NCBI GenBank assembly: GCA_950295325.1
Contig: OX485804.1
Span: 16,366,001-16,430,000 of the forward strand
DNA length: 64,000 nt
From: Polytrichum commune
Lineage: Eukaryota > Streptophyta > Polytrichopsida > Polytrichales > Polytrichaceae
Direction: 5' to 3'
The notes under the pieces were generated by a model, which was given only the letters and a program-made list of their open reading frames with translations, did no database searches and was not told the DNA's origin. The position numbers and the translations under genes are program-made. This document shows, one piece after another, positions 13,001 through 25,323 of this stretch (position 1 is the stretch's first letter; each line of letters starts with the position of its first letter).

Positions 13001-13406
13001 AGCGACGAGAGCTCAAAAGAATTTCCAAGACGATTTTTTAAAACTGCGAATCATACACAACTATGTTATGCACCTCAATGTGAAGGATGCCACCACCCCT
13101 GTGACCTTCCTCCTTTGGCTCTGTGTACTCCATGTGAGCCTCGTTCTGCAGGAAGCACGTCCCATTCCATGCGACAGTATCATTTTCAGCCCACACCGCG
13201 CCCACAAACTCTGGCAACAAATCAACTGCATTGTAGAGGGTATTCAGAACCGGCCATGAAACAGCCCTCGGCAGCAGTGGAAGCACATCAATAGGGACAA
13301 AAGGGCTTTTGTACGCCTCCACTCTCACGTCTACACTCCATGTGAGGAATAGCATGCAAAACAACAGGGCTGGAACCCTCTCCATGATTAATGCTCTGTA
13401 TTTCAT
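10024..13406 (-). CDS. Secreted/ER permuted-papain-fold protein (At4g27020-like), 7 exons, intact
   Basis: I reconstructed seven exons: 13074-13406, 12265-12402, 11642-12004, 11090-11332, 10828-10920, 10402-10602 and 10024-10236. All six introns are GT-AG and all are phase 0. The joined frame codes 527 residues and stops at TAA. Residues 1-31 form a signal peptide (MKYRALIMERVPALLFCMLF...); a second ATG lies at codon 8. The rest matches, from memory, the conserved plant family of Arabidopsis At4g27020/At5g54870, which has nearly the same length. Family landmarks present include GRWGGFETLEKW, GHTAVCL, YGYHNMIFSWID, TTCVAFILQMYK and ELPGYNTI, ending PPTYDRP. The order GDFLAL...GH(T)AV then TTCVAF fits a circularly permuted NlpC/P60 (YiiX-like) papain fold, with His255 and Cys430 as candidate catalytic residues. 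Some databases call the family an inositol-trisphosphate phosphatase; nothing in the sequence supports that. The biochemical role is unknown. The gene appears functional. Confidence 0.9.
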
Positions 13407-13831
13407 CCTTCCTCCTTCTCTGTTGCTCCCAATGAAAGGAAACCGCGAAATTCCTCAAATCAAGTTCCGCCACCCCTTGTGAGTACGATACACGCTTCGG
13501 GCCTGTACTCAATTCCGAAGGGCTCTACTCTCAAATTCGTCTGTGAGGTAATTCAGTCTTTCATGGAACCAAACTGAGTACATGGATGTGCAAATGTCCG
13601 CTCAACATGCTCAAAACCTTATTCGAATTTGAAAACCTGAATTTACTATTCCATCGTCACCACACCGGCCACACCATTTGAGCAACGCCTTCTGGATGAT
13701 TCTACTCAACCGTACACATCATATATTAACCGGACATTTTAAAAAGAAACGAGGTTCATCCCATGTGCATATACACTTCTTCCTCCTCACGTTAATCCTA
13801 TCCTCCGAGGGTTTCAACTTCTCCATTCACT
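13407..13831. promoter_or_regulatory. Upstream/promoter region of the seven-exon gene
   Basis: These 425 bp lie upstream of the minus-strand gene's ATG at 13406 and must contain its 5' leader and core promoter. A plus-strand ATG frame opens at 13832, so the region could be a shared bidirectional promoter if that frame is real. No unambiguous TATA box or factor site was identified. Confidence 0.35.
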
Positions 13832-14143
13832 ATGTCTCCACGTTGCCCCAATTATATCCATGAGAGCAAGAGATCACGTAAGAATAACAACGGCACACGC
13901 AAAGGCACAAATGGACTGCAGGGATTGCGCGCATTTACGATCGCACGAGGGGATTTTAATGAGAAAGTGCAAACCCTAATCGCTGATGAACAGAGATGCT
14001 TCGCAAAAGCGGTGCACGAGGGCGGTGGAACAAGGCAACGACGGAAGCGTGCGTCCAACGGTATAATTTCGAGTCCAGTGGTCTTTGGAAGAACGAGGCT
14101 TTCGACCGATGGTCGAGGATGTTATCCTCTGCTAATAAGGTGA
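13832..14143 (+). CDS. Hypothetical basic protein, 103 codons
   Basis: An ATG-started frame runs divergently from the seven-exon gene. The product is rich in Arg and Lys (RSRKNNNGTRKG, RQRRKR) and shows no domain I recognise. GC content is higher here than in the surroundings, which slightly favours coding or 5'-UTR function. It could be a short independent protein, the first exon of an unresolved gene, or chance. Confidence 0.2.
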   Translation: MSPRCPNYIHESKRSRKNNNGTRKGTNGLQGLRAFTIARGDFNEKVQTLIADEQRCFAKAVHEGGGTRQRRKRASNGIISSPVVFGRTRLSTDGRGCYPLLIR

Positions 14144-14229
14144 TGGTTCCAGTGGAAATAGGTGCCGAGGGAGCTATTAGGCTGCCAAGTGGCCACGCTT
14201 TTGGGTGCCACCGTGGCTCATCTGCCTAA

Positions 14230-17200
14230 TACAATTGGTGACTTTTATATCGCCAACCGATGACATGGCGCAATCTCAGTGGCTGCAGTGGAGCAGTCCT
14301 CTATTTAGGGTGGGTTCACCATTAGGGTTTGAGACCAAAGAAACTCCACATCAAGAAATCTTATTGGCCGAGAGCAATAATATGGACCCAAGGAGTTTAC
14401 CCTATGTAGCTTCCGGGTCCAAAGTATGGAAAATTCGAAATGGTGCTAAATGTGGCACCATTTTCACGTCGAATCGACTTCAAGAGAATATTTTTTGTAA
14501 ATGAAGAAAATAATCTTCAAGTTTGAGTTCAATTTCGAATTTCGTTTATCTCTTAACTTCCTAGAGCATACTATGGGACATTACATCATCGAAATACTAA
14601 GTTATCTTAACTTCAAATTTTATTGTACCAAAGAGAAAAGTTGTTGCTAATGATTTTAAGATCACATCAATATGGCAACAATATCTAGTAATTTTCATGG
14701 ATTTTTTGTAATCAATTTAGAATCATCAAACTTCAAGAGATTGTGATAAATATATGCAATAAAAGTATAGGCCAACATTTCAAGATCGTATTATGAATAG
14801 ATGTACACTTCAAGGTAAGAAGAAGAGTCCATACAAAATTGACAATTTTCAATCAAAACAATAATCATGTTTTTCATATTAGAATGGGATCATCACCATT
14901 GACAAGAAAATTTCATGATGAACATAATGATACATATTGCAACCTTCCCAGATGTCAATGGCTGAAGCCTTACCACACCTCACCACATCGAAGACTCCAC
15001 CTCACAACATAGAATTGAACATTCACCCCCACAACTCAACACCATCTAGCGTCTGCATACGACCCAACACAAGATGGACTCGACCACGGGAAACTCAAAT
15101 GAACTAAGGTAGAAGGTCCTTAAGCGATACCCCCATGACATTTTCCAAATTTACGCAAACATAATGAGTACAACAATATATTAAAAATCATGAAATTAGC
15201 AAATGTACTTGTAATATACTATTAAAAACATAAATAAATCAATAAATCTAATCAAATGTAGCTTCTGTAAATTCTCAAAGTGCATACCAACATCGATCCT
15301 TATTTTAAGTGGTAAGGGGGAGGGTTAAGTACTCAAAAATTGAGATTTAATTGTCAACATGCATGTTGGTAAAGCGTCTAACCTCCGATGTAAATATGGT
15401 ATACCAAGTGAATATAATATGGTACACCAAACTCGTTTCACACTCGACCCCAAATGCTCTTAGGGCACCTTATAGCCGATGTTTTTAAGTGCAAGTTATT
15501 TTAAAGACCTACTACCTTAACTTCCATCACCAACCCACATTCGACACCAACAAAGGAGACAAGCCACCAAAAACTCGAGGAGCGCCAACACCAAAAGCAA
15601 CCACCCCTGCACTGCCAAACAACTGCTCACACCTTTGTCCCCAATCCAACACCAAAATCACCAAGGGAGGATAGAAAACAAGAAAACGGTAGAACCGTGA
15701 AGCTCTGTCCTTTACTATGAAAGACTATAATTGTAGTTGTCCACTTTGCTCATGCCAATCCATGGTTATTCACTATACCAAACCTTTCTTGGATTTTGGG
15801 CACCTTCTTCTCAAATGCAGGTCAAGGATTGAAGCTACTCATTTATCACTCAAAAATTTTAAAATGAATAATCAAGAATTGCCGAAATAACTATAGTTAA
15901 CTAGATTTCTTTCAATGCATTAGAGAGAGAGAGAGAGTTGGGCATTTCTTGAGTGAAGTTGTGCTTACTTTCAAGCATATTTCTTTCTACAACATCCTCT
16001 TTGTCAAGAGGCCATTCCATTCTTTCATATATCTATGTATCTATCAAAACCTGGGAGGGTGGGTGGGATCTTCCCTCCATGTTAACTTTTAACACTTTAA
16101 CCTTTACACTTTGGAGCATTTTGAAAATACTTGCAATATGTATAACCTTGGAGTATTCACACCACTACGGTTTGCAAGTGTATATCCTTTCCAAACCAAT
16201 TTGTAACTTAAGTCCAACATATGCAAAGTCAAGTTTAACATGACTACCTAATAGCCTTTCAAAGTCATTAACAAGGTAGCATTGTAAAACATGCCTTCTA
16301 ACTTGTGGAATGTTTACTTCCTCTATACACACTATTTCGTAATAAGATGGTATACAAAACCTAATAAGGCCGTCAATCTTGTGAAGGGTCTGCCTCACCT
16401 GTGCCCATGCCACCAACCAAATCCACGGAGAGGGTTAGTAACGTACACGAGGTGAATAACAACAGAACCCAATTGTTATCTATGTCACACAAATACATGA
16501 GGCATAATCATACATTTTGTATCCCGAAATACTCACTATCCTCAGTGAGTATTCTACCTGTTCTTTGGCCATTTGAGAATCCACAGCTTGTAGTAAGTCA
16601 CTTTCACTTTCAACAAGCTCCCACCTTGTTTACCCTAATCACAAAAATTACCTAAGGTAAACTGCTTCCACGGTTTACTCTTGGAAAGGAAGTACTCAAG
16701 TGGGCTTCCTCTTAATATATGATTAGGTAATCGTTTAGGACCGTAGATTCGCACCTTCAGATCTATGGTCGTTCATCCTTAGTTGGCCATTGCCTAGTAC
16801 CAAGGTAAAACCTTTTAGGGTATAAATTACTGAGTGGTGTCAGTTGGTTCAAATCAGACCTAGAGCTAGGTAGAGAGAGAGAGAGAGAGAGAGTCCACAT
16901 TAAATAAAGTGGACCAAAAATAACAAGAACAAGTAACGTCCAAGTGTGAACGCAAAGTGGTTAGAAAATTTGCTCTTGAAACGAAGAAGTTGATGCATAG
17001 TCTCTGTCCTACAGACAAAGCCAACAAACACGCTTGCAAGCCACATAAACACCACCAAAATACCATAAGAATGCCATCTTTATATTGCATTAGTGCTCCT
17101 TCCACTCATCCCTATCACAAGGTACAATAAGTGTGCACACATGTGTACTTCCAACTTGCTCTACTACACCTACTCTTGCTACAACAAACCGCGATCGATG

Positions 17201-18846
17201 CACTGCTTACGACCACCACATGGAGTGACCTCAATAGGAAGTAACAGAGCTCACAACACCTCCTAGAGCAGCCTTCGAGCCCAAGGAGTGGGCTCTTCAT
17301 ACAATGTACGAACAAGCGTGAGTGTCAGAAGGGGTATTAAATGAGGCATTAACGCACATAGTATACATAAGGGAGAGAAATAATTTTGTTTTCCTAGTTT
17401 ATACATTTAGAAAGGCTATTAAGAATTTTGAAGTAAAGATAAATGTATAAAAGGGGCCCTTTGGTTTAGACAATAGACGTATTAGTTTCATCAAATTCTT
17501 GTTTTTTATTCATTGTTGTCATATGGTAATGGTCCGCAATGACTACCTTGTCCATTCTTGTTAGGGTTTGCATTTGGATTCTAGGTTTTACAAACTGGAG
17601 GTTTTTGGAGCGCTCATGGGCTCCCTTGAGTTTTTCTCTTTGTATCGCGATTAAGTTAGTATGATTTTTTCTTTGTTTGTTTGATGCAACCGTTGAGTTA
17701 CATGGTATGGATGAAAAAATGTTCAATGACTTTCTCATTGGAAAGTAAAATTGGATTCATTAACTAATAAAAACCTACTCAATTCATGATTTTTATATTT
17801 TATGTGTAGTAGAGGCATTTATCACATTAAATTGGAAAGCTTAGTAGAAATACACTAGTCCATTTTCTAGCTTGCCGTTAGTATGTATGCAATTTTTTTT
17901 TCTCCATATAGTTCATCTATGTAGAGGGTTTCATTTCATAGTGACCCACGCACGTCATTTAGATTTCCACCCCCAGTCCTTCAAGCACACACTCATGAAT
18001 CCCGCACCAAACATAGTCACTCCCCACAAATTAAGCACGAGCGCAACTACAACGAGGAGCCTTGTGGCACCCGCACTCGCCAATGCCGCACCTAACGAGA
18101 AGCCAAACCGCACCCCAATGAGCACCAATATGAGGACACACACCAATGGTTGTTACAAACATCATCTACAAAAATACCACCAATACTCCACAAAGTCATA
18201 CACACTTGTTAATCTCTAATGTTGCCAACTCCACGCTACACACATCAACTTTTTATGGACTCATCACCACTAAGAATTCGCCCTAAACAACCCCAAACAC
18301 AAACCCACACACATGCACAAAGTCTAACCCTATCCAACACGCACCCCTATTGCCCACAAATTCCAATGGCCATAAATTGCACACGACAACTCATACAACC
18401 GTGTCATACTGGTATGCATTTTTTGATTAAACATTTCATACCACCAAATCGGCCCAGCCTCTAGGTGTAAAGGGGTCCGGACCGATTTCAACCTTTTCAC
18501 CAATCACAAATGAGGATTTTAAGCCTCTTACACATCGAATTGACATGGGCGCTAGGTGTAAAGCGGCCATTCGACCAACCCCCCCTCCCCCCCCCCGCAA
18601 GCTTCGCTCTCATAGCCATGCATCATTCTATTATGTCTGTGATGCTCCCCTTTATAGGATCGTTATCACACACCTGAGGCCCAACCTTCGCATTGTTGTC
18701 ACCTACGTTGATTTATAGGACATATACCGTAAATCGGTTAATTTACAGTTTAAGGTCGAACCTTAGCCACTCGGCTATGGACTACAAAACAAATTCTAAA
18801 GGTTATGCCTTTTATGAAATAAAGCATGCAACTTATAGGGCAGCAG
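14230..18846. other. AT-rich intergenic DNA
   Basis: No gene was recognised. It contains (GA)n microsatellites at about 15922-15937 and 16872-16893. A dispersed repeat at about 17745-17960 is similar to 31270-31530 (shared ATCACATTAAAT.GGAAA(A)GCTTA and TTGTTAGTAT-like strings). Short ACTAGGTGTAAA motifs recur near 18460, 18550 and 18983. The 17.9-18.5-kb part is CA-rich and low in complexity on one strand. Confidence 0.45.
16872..16893. repeat. (GA)n microsatellite
   Basis: A run of about 11 GA dinucleotides. A shorter GA run lies at 15922-15937. Confidence 0.9.
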
Positions 18847-19241
18847 TTAACGGCTGGTTTACACAATGGACCATGAAGTCGGACCATGGAAGATGGCCTT
18901 TGTCAATGGTCCGAGTTCATGGTACAACTTCCATGGTCCGACTTATTAAAAAATATGTTTTGAAAGCCTTGGGCCCCTTACTAGGTGTAAATCGAATGTG
19001 GACCAAGAAGAATGACCATGCACCAAAAAGTGAAGGTGCTGATTTTTTTTAATACATGCCCAAAAAGGGCGGTTTTGAAAAAAATTCAAGTTTGACCATT
19101 TCCTTGTCTTCTCTTGGGCTTCACTTGTCTTCCCTTCTTGTTAAATGTGTCGAAGATGTGGCTTGCAAATCTTCTCACAATAATTTTTACAAATAAATGA
19201 GCAATTTAATTTGTACATGTGACATGTACCTTGTGTTGTCA

Positions 19242-19560
19242 CTACACTAAATAGGATATTTAGTGTTTGATTATATTTAATGTTGTTACCACCCTACCTT
19301 GCTCAACACTAATTTTCAATTCTTTGATAAGTAGTGTTAGAAGATTTGCTAGAAGATATGTTGGAATTCTCCTTTTATCATTGTTATTTATTTTTATATC
19401 CTTACTAACACTAAATCCAAACATGTAACTTCCACATATTACCATAGTTAATATTTAGTGTTTGATTTTACATTTAATGTTACTTACTTTCATGGGGTTA
19501 TTGATATTTAGTGTATGCCTTCGTATTTAGTGTATCAGACACTAAATTTTCTATATAATG
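19242..19560. mobile_element. CTACACTAAATA-family related repeat
   Basis: It starts CTACACTAAATAGGATATTTAGTG, the palindromic terminus shared with the MITEs at 3175 and 58700, and contains several further TTTAGTG strings (19440-19550). The interior differs from the canonical copies and the right boundary is uncertain. It is probably nested in the element at 18851-20210. Confidence 0.45.
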
Positions 19561-19696
19561 TAATAAAAATTTATGCAAAAAAGAACCGCAATCGTTTTCC
19601 CATTGCAGTTCTTTTGACCACCCTTATCTAGAGTCACTAAACAACTACATATCTTTCTTTTTTGTTTTGCAACTGTAATTTTAATTTTTTGGGGTG

Positions 19697-19749
19697 TGTA
19701 ATATACCGTTGGAAAGGTATTTTTAAGACCTTTCCAACGGTATATTACA
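19697..19749. repeat. Short perfect hairpin (22-bp arms, 9-nt loop)
   Basis: TGTAATATACCGTTGGAAAGGT at 19697-19718 is exactly reverse-complemented at 19728-19749. Weaker pairing extends outwards to about 19655 and 19795 (GGGGTGTG/AAGCCCCCC, AACTG/CAGTT). As a result, near-identical short frames appear on both strands. It looks like a foldback MITE core rather than a terminator. Confidence 0.75.
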
Positions 19750-20214
19750 AGCCCCCCAAATTCCAAATATTGCAGTTGGTAGACCAAAAAAACAAATATG
19801 CACTTGAATTCTTGAGTTCTCTTGATGTCCCACGTTGTTTGGTGAAACACGTGGGAGCCGGTTTAAGGGGTAGGGCAAGGTAGTAATGGTATGTCTCATG
19901 GGCTATGATATAATTAAGGCACCTAGAGGGTAAATTCATTAAAATTTTATTAAAATGGCATATCTTTCACATGGGCCCTTGCCTTTTCCTACCAAAGCAC
20001 CTCTCTTGCCTCTCTCACCGCAAAACCAATTGGACCATGTTAGTGCATCTCATAGGCCTTAAAATTGTATTTTTGGGACCTCGACCTTCATGGTCCCTCT
20101 GCCATTGTTTCCTAAGTATAAACCGAAGTTATCATGGGACAACTTCAGCAGCCAATCAGTTGCTTTGTAGAGCCCTAGTCCAACTTCATGGTCCATAGTG
20201 TAAACCAGCCTTAA

Positions 20215-21478
20215 GTGTTACATCCACATCCACATTCACATACAAAAAGTGAATTCTATTAAATATATAGAGGTGAAAACTAACAATACATACATGACAC
20301 CTAGCTCAAATAAAACAAGTGTGTAAAGTAATATATACTTGCATAACATTATTCAGCCATGAGGGTCGTTTCCAAGACCTTAGATTATGTCAATTGTATT
20401 CTATGGGGTTCGCAAACTAAGTAAGATTTTATTATTATTCTTACATTCAGGTTGACACGTGACAGTTTGGGTGGAGTTACACTCCAAACATTATTCAGAG
20501 TAACCAATGTTATGCCCGACGCTATTCACAAGAAACATTGTTCATCTTGGTATTGTTCATTCAAAATACTATTCATAGTAGCATTATCAATGAAACTACC
20601 AACACTAATCATAATATTCATACTGACAATATTCATTATTCATACCATCATCAATTTCTTCTTATTTTTTGAGTTTCCTCCCGTGAAGAAATGATAGTGG
20701 AGGCTTATAGGACATATGCTAAACATGGATTGGAACACAACCATGTAGCTGAATAATTGTTATGTGCCATACCGTATTGGGTGAAGCCTTATGTACCTAG
20801 AAAATTGGTCAGAATCCAAAGGCAAATGCCTCTCATCGTAAAGTGAGTCTTTGTGTTGAAATCATATGTGTATGGCACACCTTCCCAAAGCTCATTCAAC
20901 TCGGCAATAAGAGGTTGAAGATTTTATGTCCATGTTGGGCACTTGCTTGGGACCTACAAGTAAAAACACAACAAATTTTAACACTTGCCATGATTATTAG
21001 GGACAATCAAGTGGGTACATAAATTATTATCACTTAACATAACTTGGAAAGTGTTAGTTTAGTTTTTACACACCATGCACTATTGTAGATAACATGATGC
21101 GTACACTTTTTATAGATAGCCATGGTGGCAAACTGTAAATGACAACTGTGATTGGCCATGTTGAACGAACCAATTGAAGGTGGTTGTATGGATTGACTTC
21201 ATCCATTGAGATCGCGATGCCTAGGGTCATCGCCAAAATCTGGGAATGTATCATTAACATGCCTCCAAGTTGCACCATCTTGTGGGCCATGCATAAATCC
21301 ATCTGCATATTTATTATGCTTGTGCCAAACATCAACTTTGGCAATGTAGGGCTCCAAAACAAGGCTTGCAAACGAGGGATGAGTGGAAAATACACCAACC
21401 TTTGCACAATTATATTACAATTATAATACCATAAGATAATTACGACCACAAAAGATATGATGAACACAAATGCAATTA
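20215..21478. other. AT-rich intergenic DNA
   Basis: No recognisable gene or element. A minus-strand frame at 21066-21521 (151 codons) is rich in hydrophobic residues but has no identifiable family and partly overlaps the start of the duplicated block. Confidence 0.45.
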
Positions 21479-22653
21479 CAGTTGATGGGAGTATGTACCA
21501 ATACAAGTGATTTTTTTCCAAAACATATGTCCAAAAGCTAGTAAAAATCCAATATACTCAAAACTAGCATGTAGAAATCAATCTAGAAATAAATATATGT
21601 CCCTGTGGGATACCATATGATAGTTTAGGATTGGAGTGCAATTGACATATTTTTGGAGTTTCATTTCATATTTTCAAAATTAATGAATTTTAGAATACCA
21701 CAACATTGAACAAGTGTCATAAGGGACCATGAATGAAAAATTGGATGTGGAAGGTTACGAGGAAGTTGATCCAAAATAAAAATAAAATAATAATTACCTT
21801 CTTAGGTAGTTTCTTGCGATTTGTGTGCTCTTTGTATGTGCATGTTCCACATACTGGACAATTGGTAAGAGTCTCAAAACGGCCAAAATAAATGAAACAA
21901 TTTTTTGGGAGAGGAATGAATAGTTTGATAGTCAAATCCAACTACCTTTAACACTCTTTGTAGTTCTGCATAAGTGGAAGGATATACAAGTTGTAGCTCA
22001 CGAGGCACTCATATGCACGACACGCATAAAGCGAGTCATAGAAGCATTTGTTAAACTATGTCTTTCTTGCGAATGCAAGATATAGAGCATGGCATCAAGT
22101 AGGTAATAGAAGAACCCTTGAATATGACCCATGGATTGTACTAGCACTTGTGGTGAAGTTTCATGGTGTTGTATCTTTGAAGACTGAAGTCGCCTAATTG
22201 GTCAAGGTCTGATTGCTTATTCCTTTCTACAACGCTCTACTGCCGGATTATCAATAAAAGATCTTTTCTGTTGTCCAAACTTATAGCCCGTATTTTCGAC
22301 AAAGGTAACTTTGGACAGCGGTTATATGTTTGATACTGCTCTGACGTCCATGACATCCGTAGGGTTACTTCAGATTGTTGTCAAGTCTTTCTTTCATTGT
22401 AGGATTTTGAGAAAGTTGGTAAACATCATAGTACATCTTGCAATCTTTGTGCTATCTGCGAGGACTAGTGGGAGGTGTGTACTTATTTGGAGTTACATGA
22501 GCAAAGAGATCGTGGTTGAGGCAGTTTCTGGATATGGTTCAGACCTAATTCAGTCATTATTGCACATATCTTTCACCCTTATCCTGGATCTATGCAAAAA
22601 CATATTTCAGACCTTACAAACATACCAGAGCCACTTGCGTGGGTATGTGGTTA

Positions 22654-23161
22654 TGTTAGGGGTAAAATTGTGGATTCACTAGCATTATGGAGATTTACTT
22701 AGGATTAGAAAGTAGGTAAAGTTGTTAAGACTTTGTGGTAAGTTTTAGAAGATATGGGTCAAGTGGCCTATACTTGTCCATGTCCAAGTTGATAGAACGG
22801 TGACAAGGCCTACACCTCATCAAGTTGATGAGGTAGGAATTTCTATATTAGTTATATCTAGGTTATGATGGATTTATGAGTCATATCTACGAGTAAGTAG
22901 ATTTAGGATATTTCTTGTGCAACTTCCTATTTCATAGTATATAAGGGCTCTCGGTGAAGGGTCCGACACCTTCTTGTAGTGCTTAAGATAGTGATAGTTG
23001 ACATAGGATAGATTTGAGTGATAGATTAGAGTTATGACTTGTATCAAGGCCTCGGCCTTACGTGTTTAATAAGGGTGAGAGCTATGTTTGTTTACAAGGT
23101 TTCTATGTCGTGATTTTCTTATCCTTAATGTTATTTCCCTCTATGCCTAAAGAACCCAATA
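22654..23161 (+). mobile_element. Probable solo LTR, 508 bp
   Basis: It starts TGTTAGGGG and ends CCCAATA, consistent with a decayed TG...CA LTR. GTTA flanks both sides (22650-22653 and 23162-23165). Copy B of the duplication has the uninterrupted sequence GGTGGTTACACCTGC at 26503-26517, which proves an insertion. A TATA-box-like TATATAAGG lies near 22939, as in an LTR promoter. No internal retrotransposon genes are present, so the element is a solo LTR or an LTR-sized non-autonomous element. Confidence 0.7.
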
Positions 23162-24544
23162 GTTACACCTGCAGTTGTAGAAGAAGGCTCCGAGTCTTTA
23201 CAATGGTTTCCTCATTGGGTTCCTTACTCCATCACTCGTGCACTTGAATTTTTGACATCAAGCAACCACGATCCTTTCCACGAAACCGCCTTCTTCACCT
23301 CCCCACCCATAGCCAACTTTGTGTCCTCATGCTGGCCCTTGTTCACCACCTTGGCTCTCATGTTCAACCGACTCCCATAACTTAACTTCCATGTGTCTCC
23401 ATGACACTTGCACACCTTCCACATGGACTTACACCAGTAACACATGACCAACTAAAAATTTCCAATAACAAATGTTTGAGTGTCATTCAATTTTTCGGAT
23501 CAACTAGGGATGTTATTGAAGTTACTGTGCATAGGAGGGGCGAGGTTTTTTCCCTCAGGCAGAACTATTATCCCGTCAAAAAGAAAGCATAGCTTCGCCA
23601 TGTATAAGAATTTTGTACCACCGAATATCATTGCCTGGACACTATATAACATTAGCATTTTTTCTTCGTATAAACTAACTTGGTAGAAGAAGGCTCCGAG
23701 TCCTTACAATGGCCTCCGCATTGGGCTCCTTACTCCATCACTCTTGCACTTGAGTTTTTGACTCCACCTTACAAGGGTCATCATCAAGTGATGGTTTACG
23801 TCCTCCGTGTAATGGAAACGTACCTTTTTTGTGCCCTAGTTTGTATGGGCCCTCAACTATGATCATAGGCTAACACTTCTTACTGTCATGTAGCTCTCGA
23901 ATCTTTCAAGGGTAAAGTCTCTTAGGTCCCGAATGAATTCTTCTCAGTTGAAGAATGAGGATTGTCACATAGTGGCTTCGTGTGAAGAACACTGAATGTC
24001 CGAGCCTTCGTTCCTTCCCCTACATACTGAGGCACCATCTGGCATACTTTGGACTCAATCAGTTAATGCAGGTCTACGTTAAATGTCTGAATGCTAGTGG
24101 AGGCCCACACTTGTATTAGCACACTTCATCCTCCTTAGGTATTTAGGGTGGATATAAGTCTTAGGAAAGGATATCTTTCTAAATAGTCATATGAGGTCAC
24201 GTCTTGCAGCAGAATGTCATAAATTAATGCACTTTCACTTGTACACAAACTTCAAGAAAGAAATCATGAATGAAGACTAAGCATGTGAGTTTGTGCTTTA
24301 GTTCAGGATGTTTCAAGATTGGGTCCAGTTCGTTCATGATGTGAAGTCTTCCTTGATAAGTTTCTAGCCTTACTAGTAAATGCAAGGTGAGGAGACCTCA
24401 CCTACAGAAGATGTGGGAAAGCAGGCGTCCATATGGAGGTATTATGCATCTCTTGTGGACACTGATTTGTTTCAATGTTGGCATCTTTGTCTTCATGGCC
24501 CTGTTTAATGTGGACAACATTGTGGCATTGTGTATACTTTTGGC

Positions 24545-24660
24545 TGATCGACGAACTCATCCATGACAGGATCTGTAAACTTATTCGTAAGAAGTGTCAT
24601 AGTGACATTAAACGCCATCTGACACTAAATAGCCTATTTAGTGTGGTTGCCCAAAGAAGC
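24545..24660. mobile_element. CTACACTAAATA-family MITE fragment in copy A
   Basis: It ends GACACTAAATAGCCTATTTAGTGTGG and matches, in inverted orientation, the left end of the MITE at 58700 (AACTCATCCATGACA, AGAAGTGTCAT). Only the end of the element is present. Confidence 0.5.
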
Positions 24661-25323
24661 CCTAAACTGAGCAGGAATCCGAAGGTTCTCAAGTTGTCTT
24701 CCGAACATTTTCCTTCGTTGACAAATCTCTCGAGCGGATGCCAGATTGCAGAGAGCATTGACATGAATGGGGAGCATCTCTGAAGCATCATTCTTTCGGA
24801 ATCTTAAATGGAGGACGAAAGACCGTATTCCATTCTGCAGGGTCTCTGAGTGCCTTCGAGCCTTTCCTGCCCAAAACGTGCTCCTGGTTAGTTTAGACCT
24901 TAAGTTGGTGATTGGTTTGCTGAGCTAGATAACTTAGTGGCGTTCCCTGCAACCAGCCACCCAGGTTCCCATCATGATCACTGTCGGTTCGATAAATTTA
25001 AATACAGACGCTCTGGCTAGCCTGCCAGGAAAGCTGCAGGGAGGAAACCCAAGAATGGGTCACAGTTACAGTCCCCCTGTTGCTCATTCCCCAACACACC
25101 CTTGGAATCCGCAAGGCATGAAACATTATCCTATATATTCAAACATCCCAGGCTTCCGACTGTGCGTCTCTTGAGCCCCGGACACTAACTGAATCCAAGC
25201 AGCGGGAATCTCCAGTGAGTACACACACTTTGGCCAGCGTGGGTCCTGTGGGAGACGTACAATCGGTAACCCAAGATGCCCGCCCAAGTCCGGGTCTCCC
25301 TAGCCCACCCATTAACGTATGGA

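Larger units (their letters stand above)
18851..20210. mobile_element. Terminal-inverted-repeat element, 1.36 kb, non-autonomous
   Basis: The left end (C)GGCTGGTTTACACAATGG continues ACCATGAAGTCGGAC. The right end, reverse-complemented, reads GGCTGGTTTACACTATGG then ACCATGAAGTTGGAC, so the inverted repeats span about 33 bp with two differences. TTAA flanks both sides (18847-18850 and 20211-20214). This fits either a piggyBac-like TTAA site or a Harbinger-like TAA/TTA site; the ends alone do not decide. TGGTCC motifs recur inside both ends. No transposase is encoded, and two unrelated repeats lie within it. Confidence 0.75.
21479..25323. repeat. Tandem duplication, copy A
   Basis: This block is repeated at 25324-28316. 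Collinear parts are 21479-22653 with 25324-26510, 23791-24242 with 26527-26966, and 24545-25323 with 27551-28316. Copy A also carries a 508-bp solo-LTR-like insertion (22654-23161) and a further 0.6 kb (about 23183-23790) absent from copy B, which itself holds a short internal duplication (23178-23255 and 23683-23760, both GAAGAAGGCTCCGAGT..). A minus-strand segment at 23255-23400 keeps a similar reading frame in both copies. No intact gene was recognised. Confidence 0.8.

Noticed and set aside
22311-22682. A 123-codon plus-strand frame in copy A
   Set aside because: The frame runs into the solo LTR, no known motif is present, and copy B does not preserve it as a comparable open frame.
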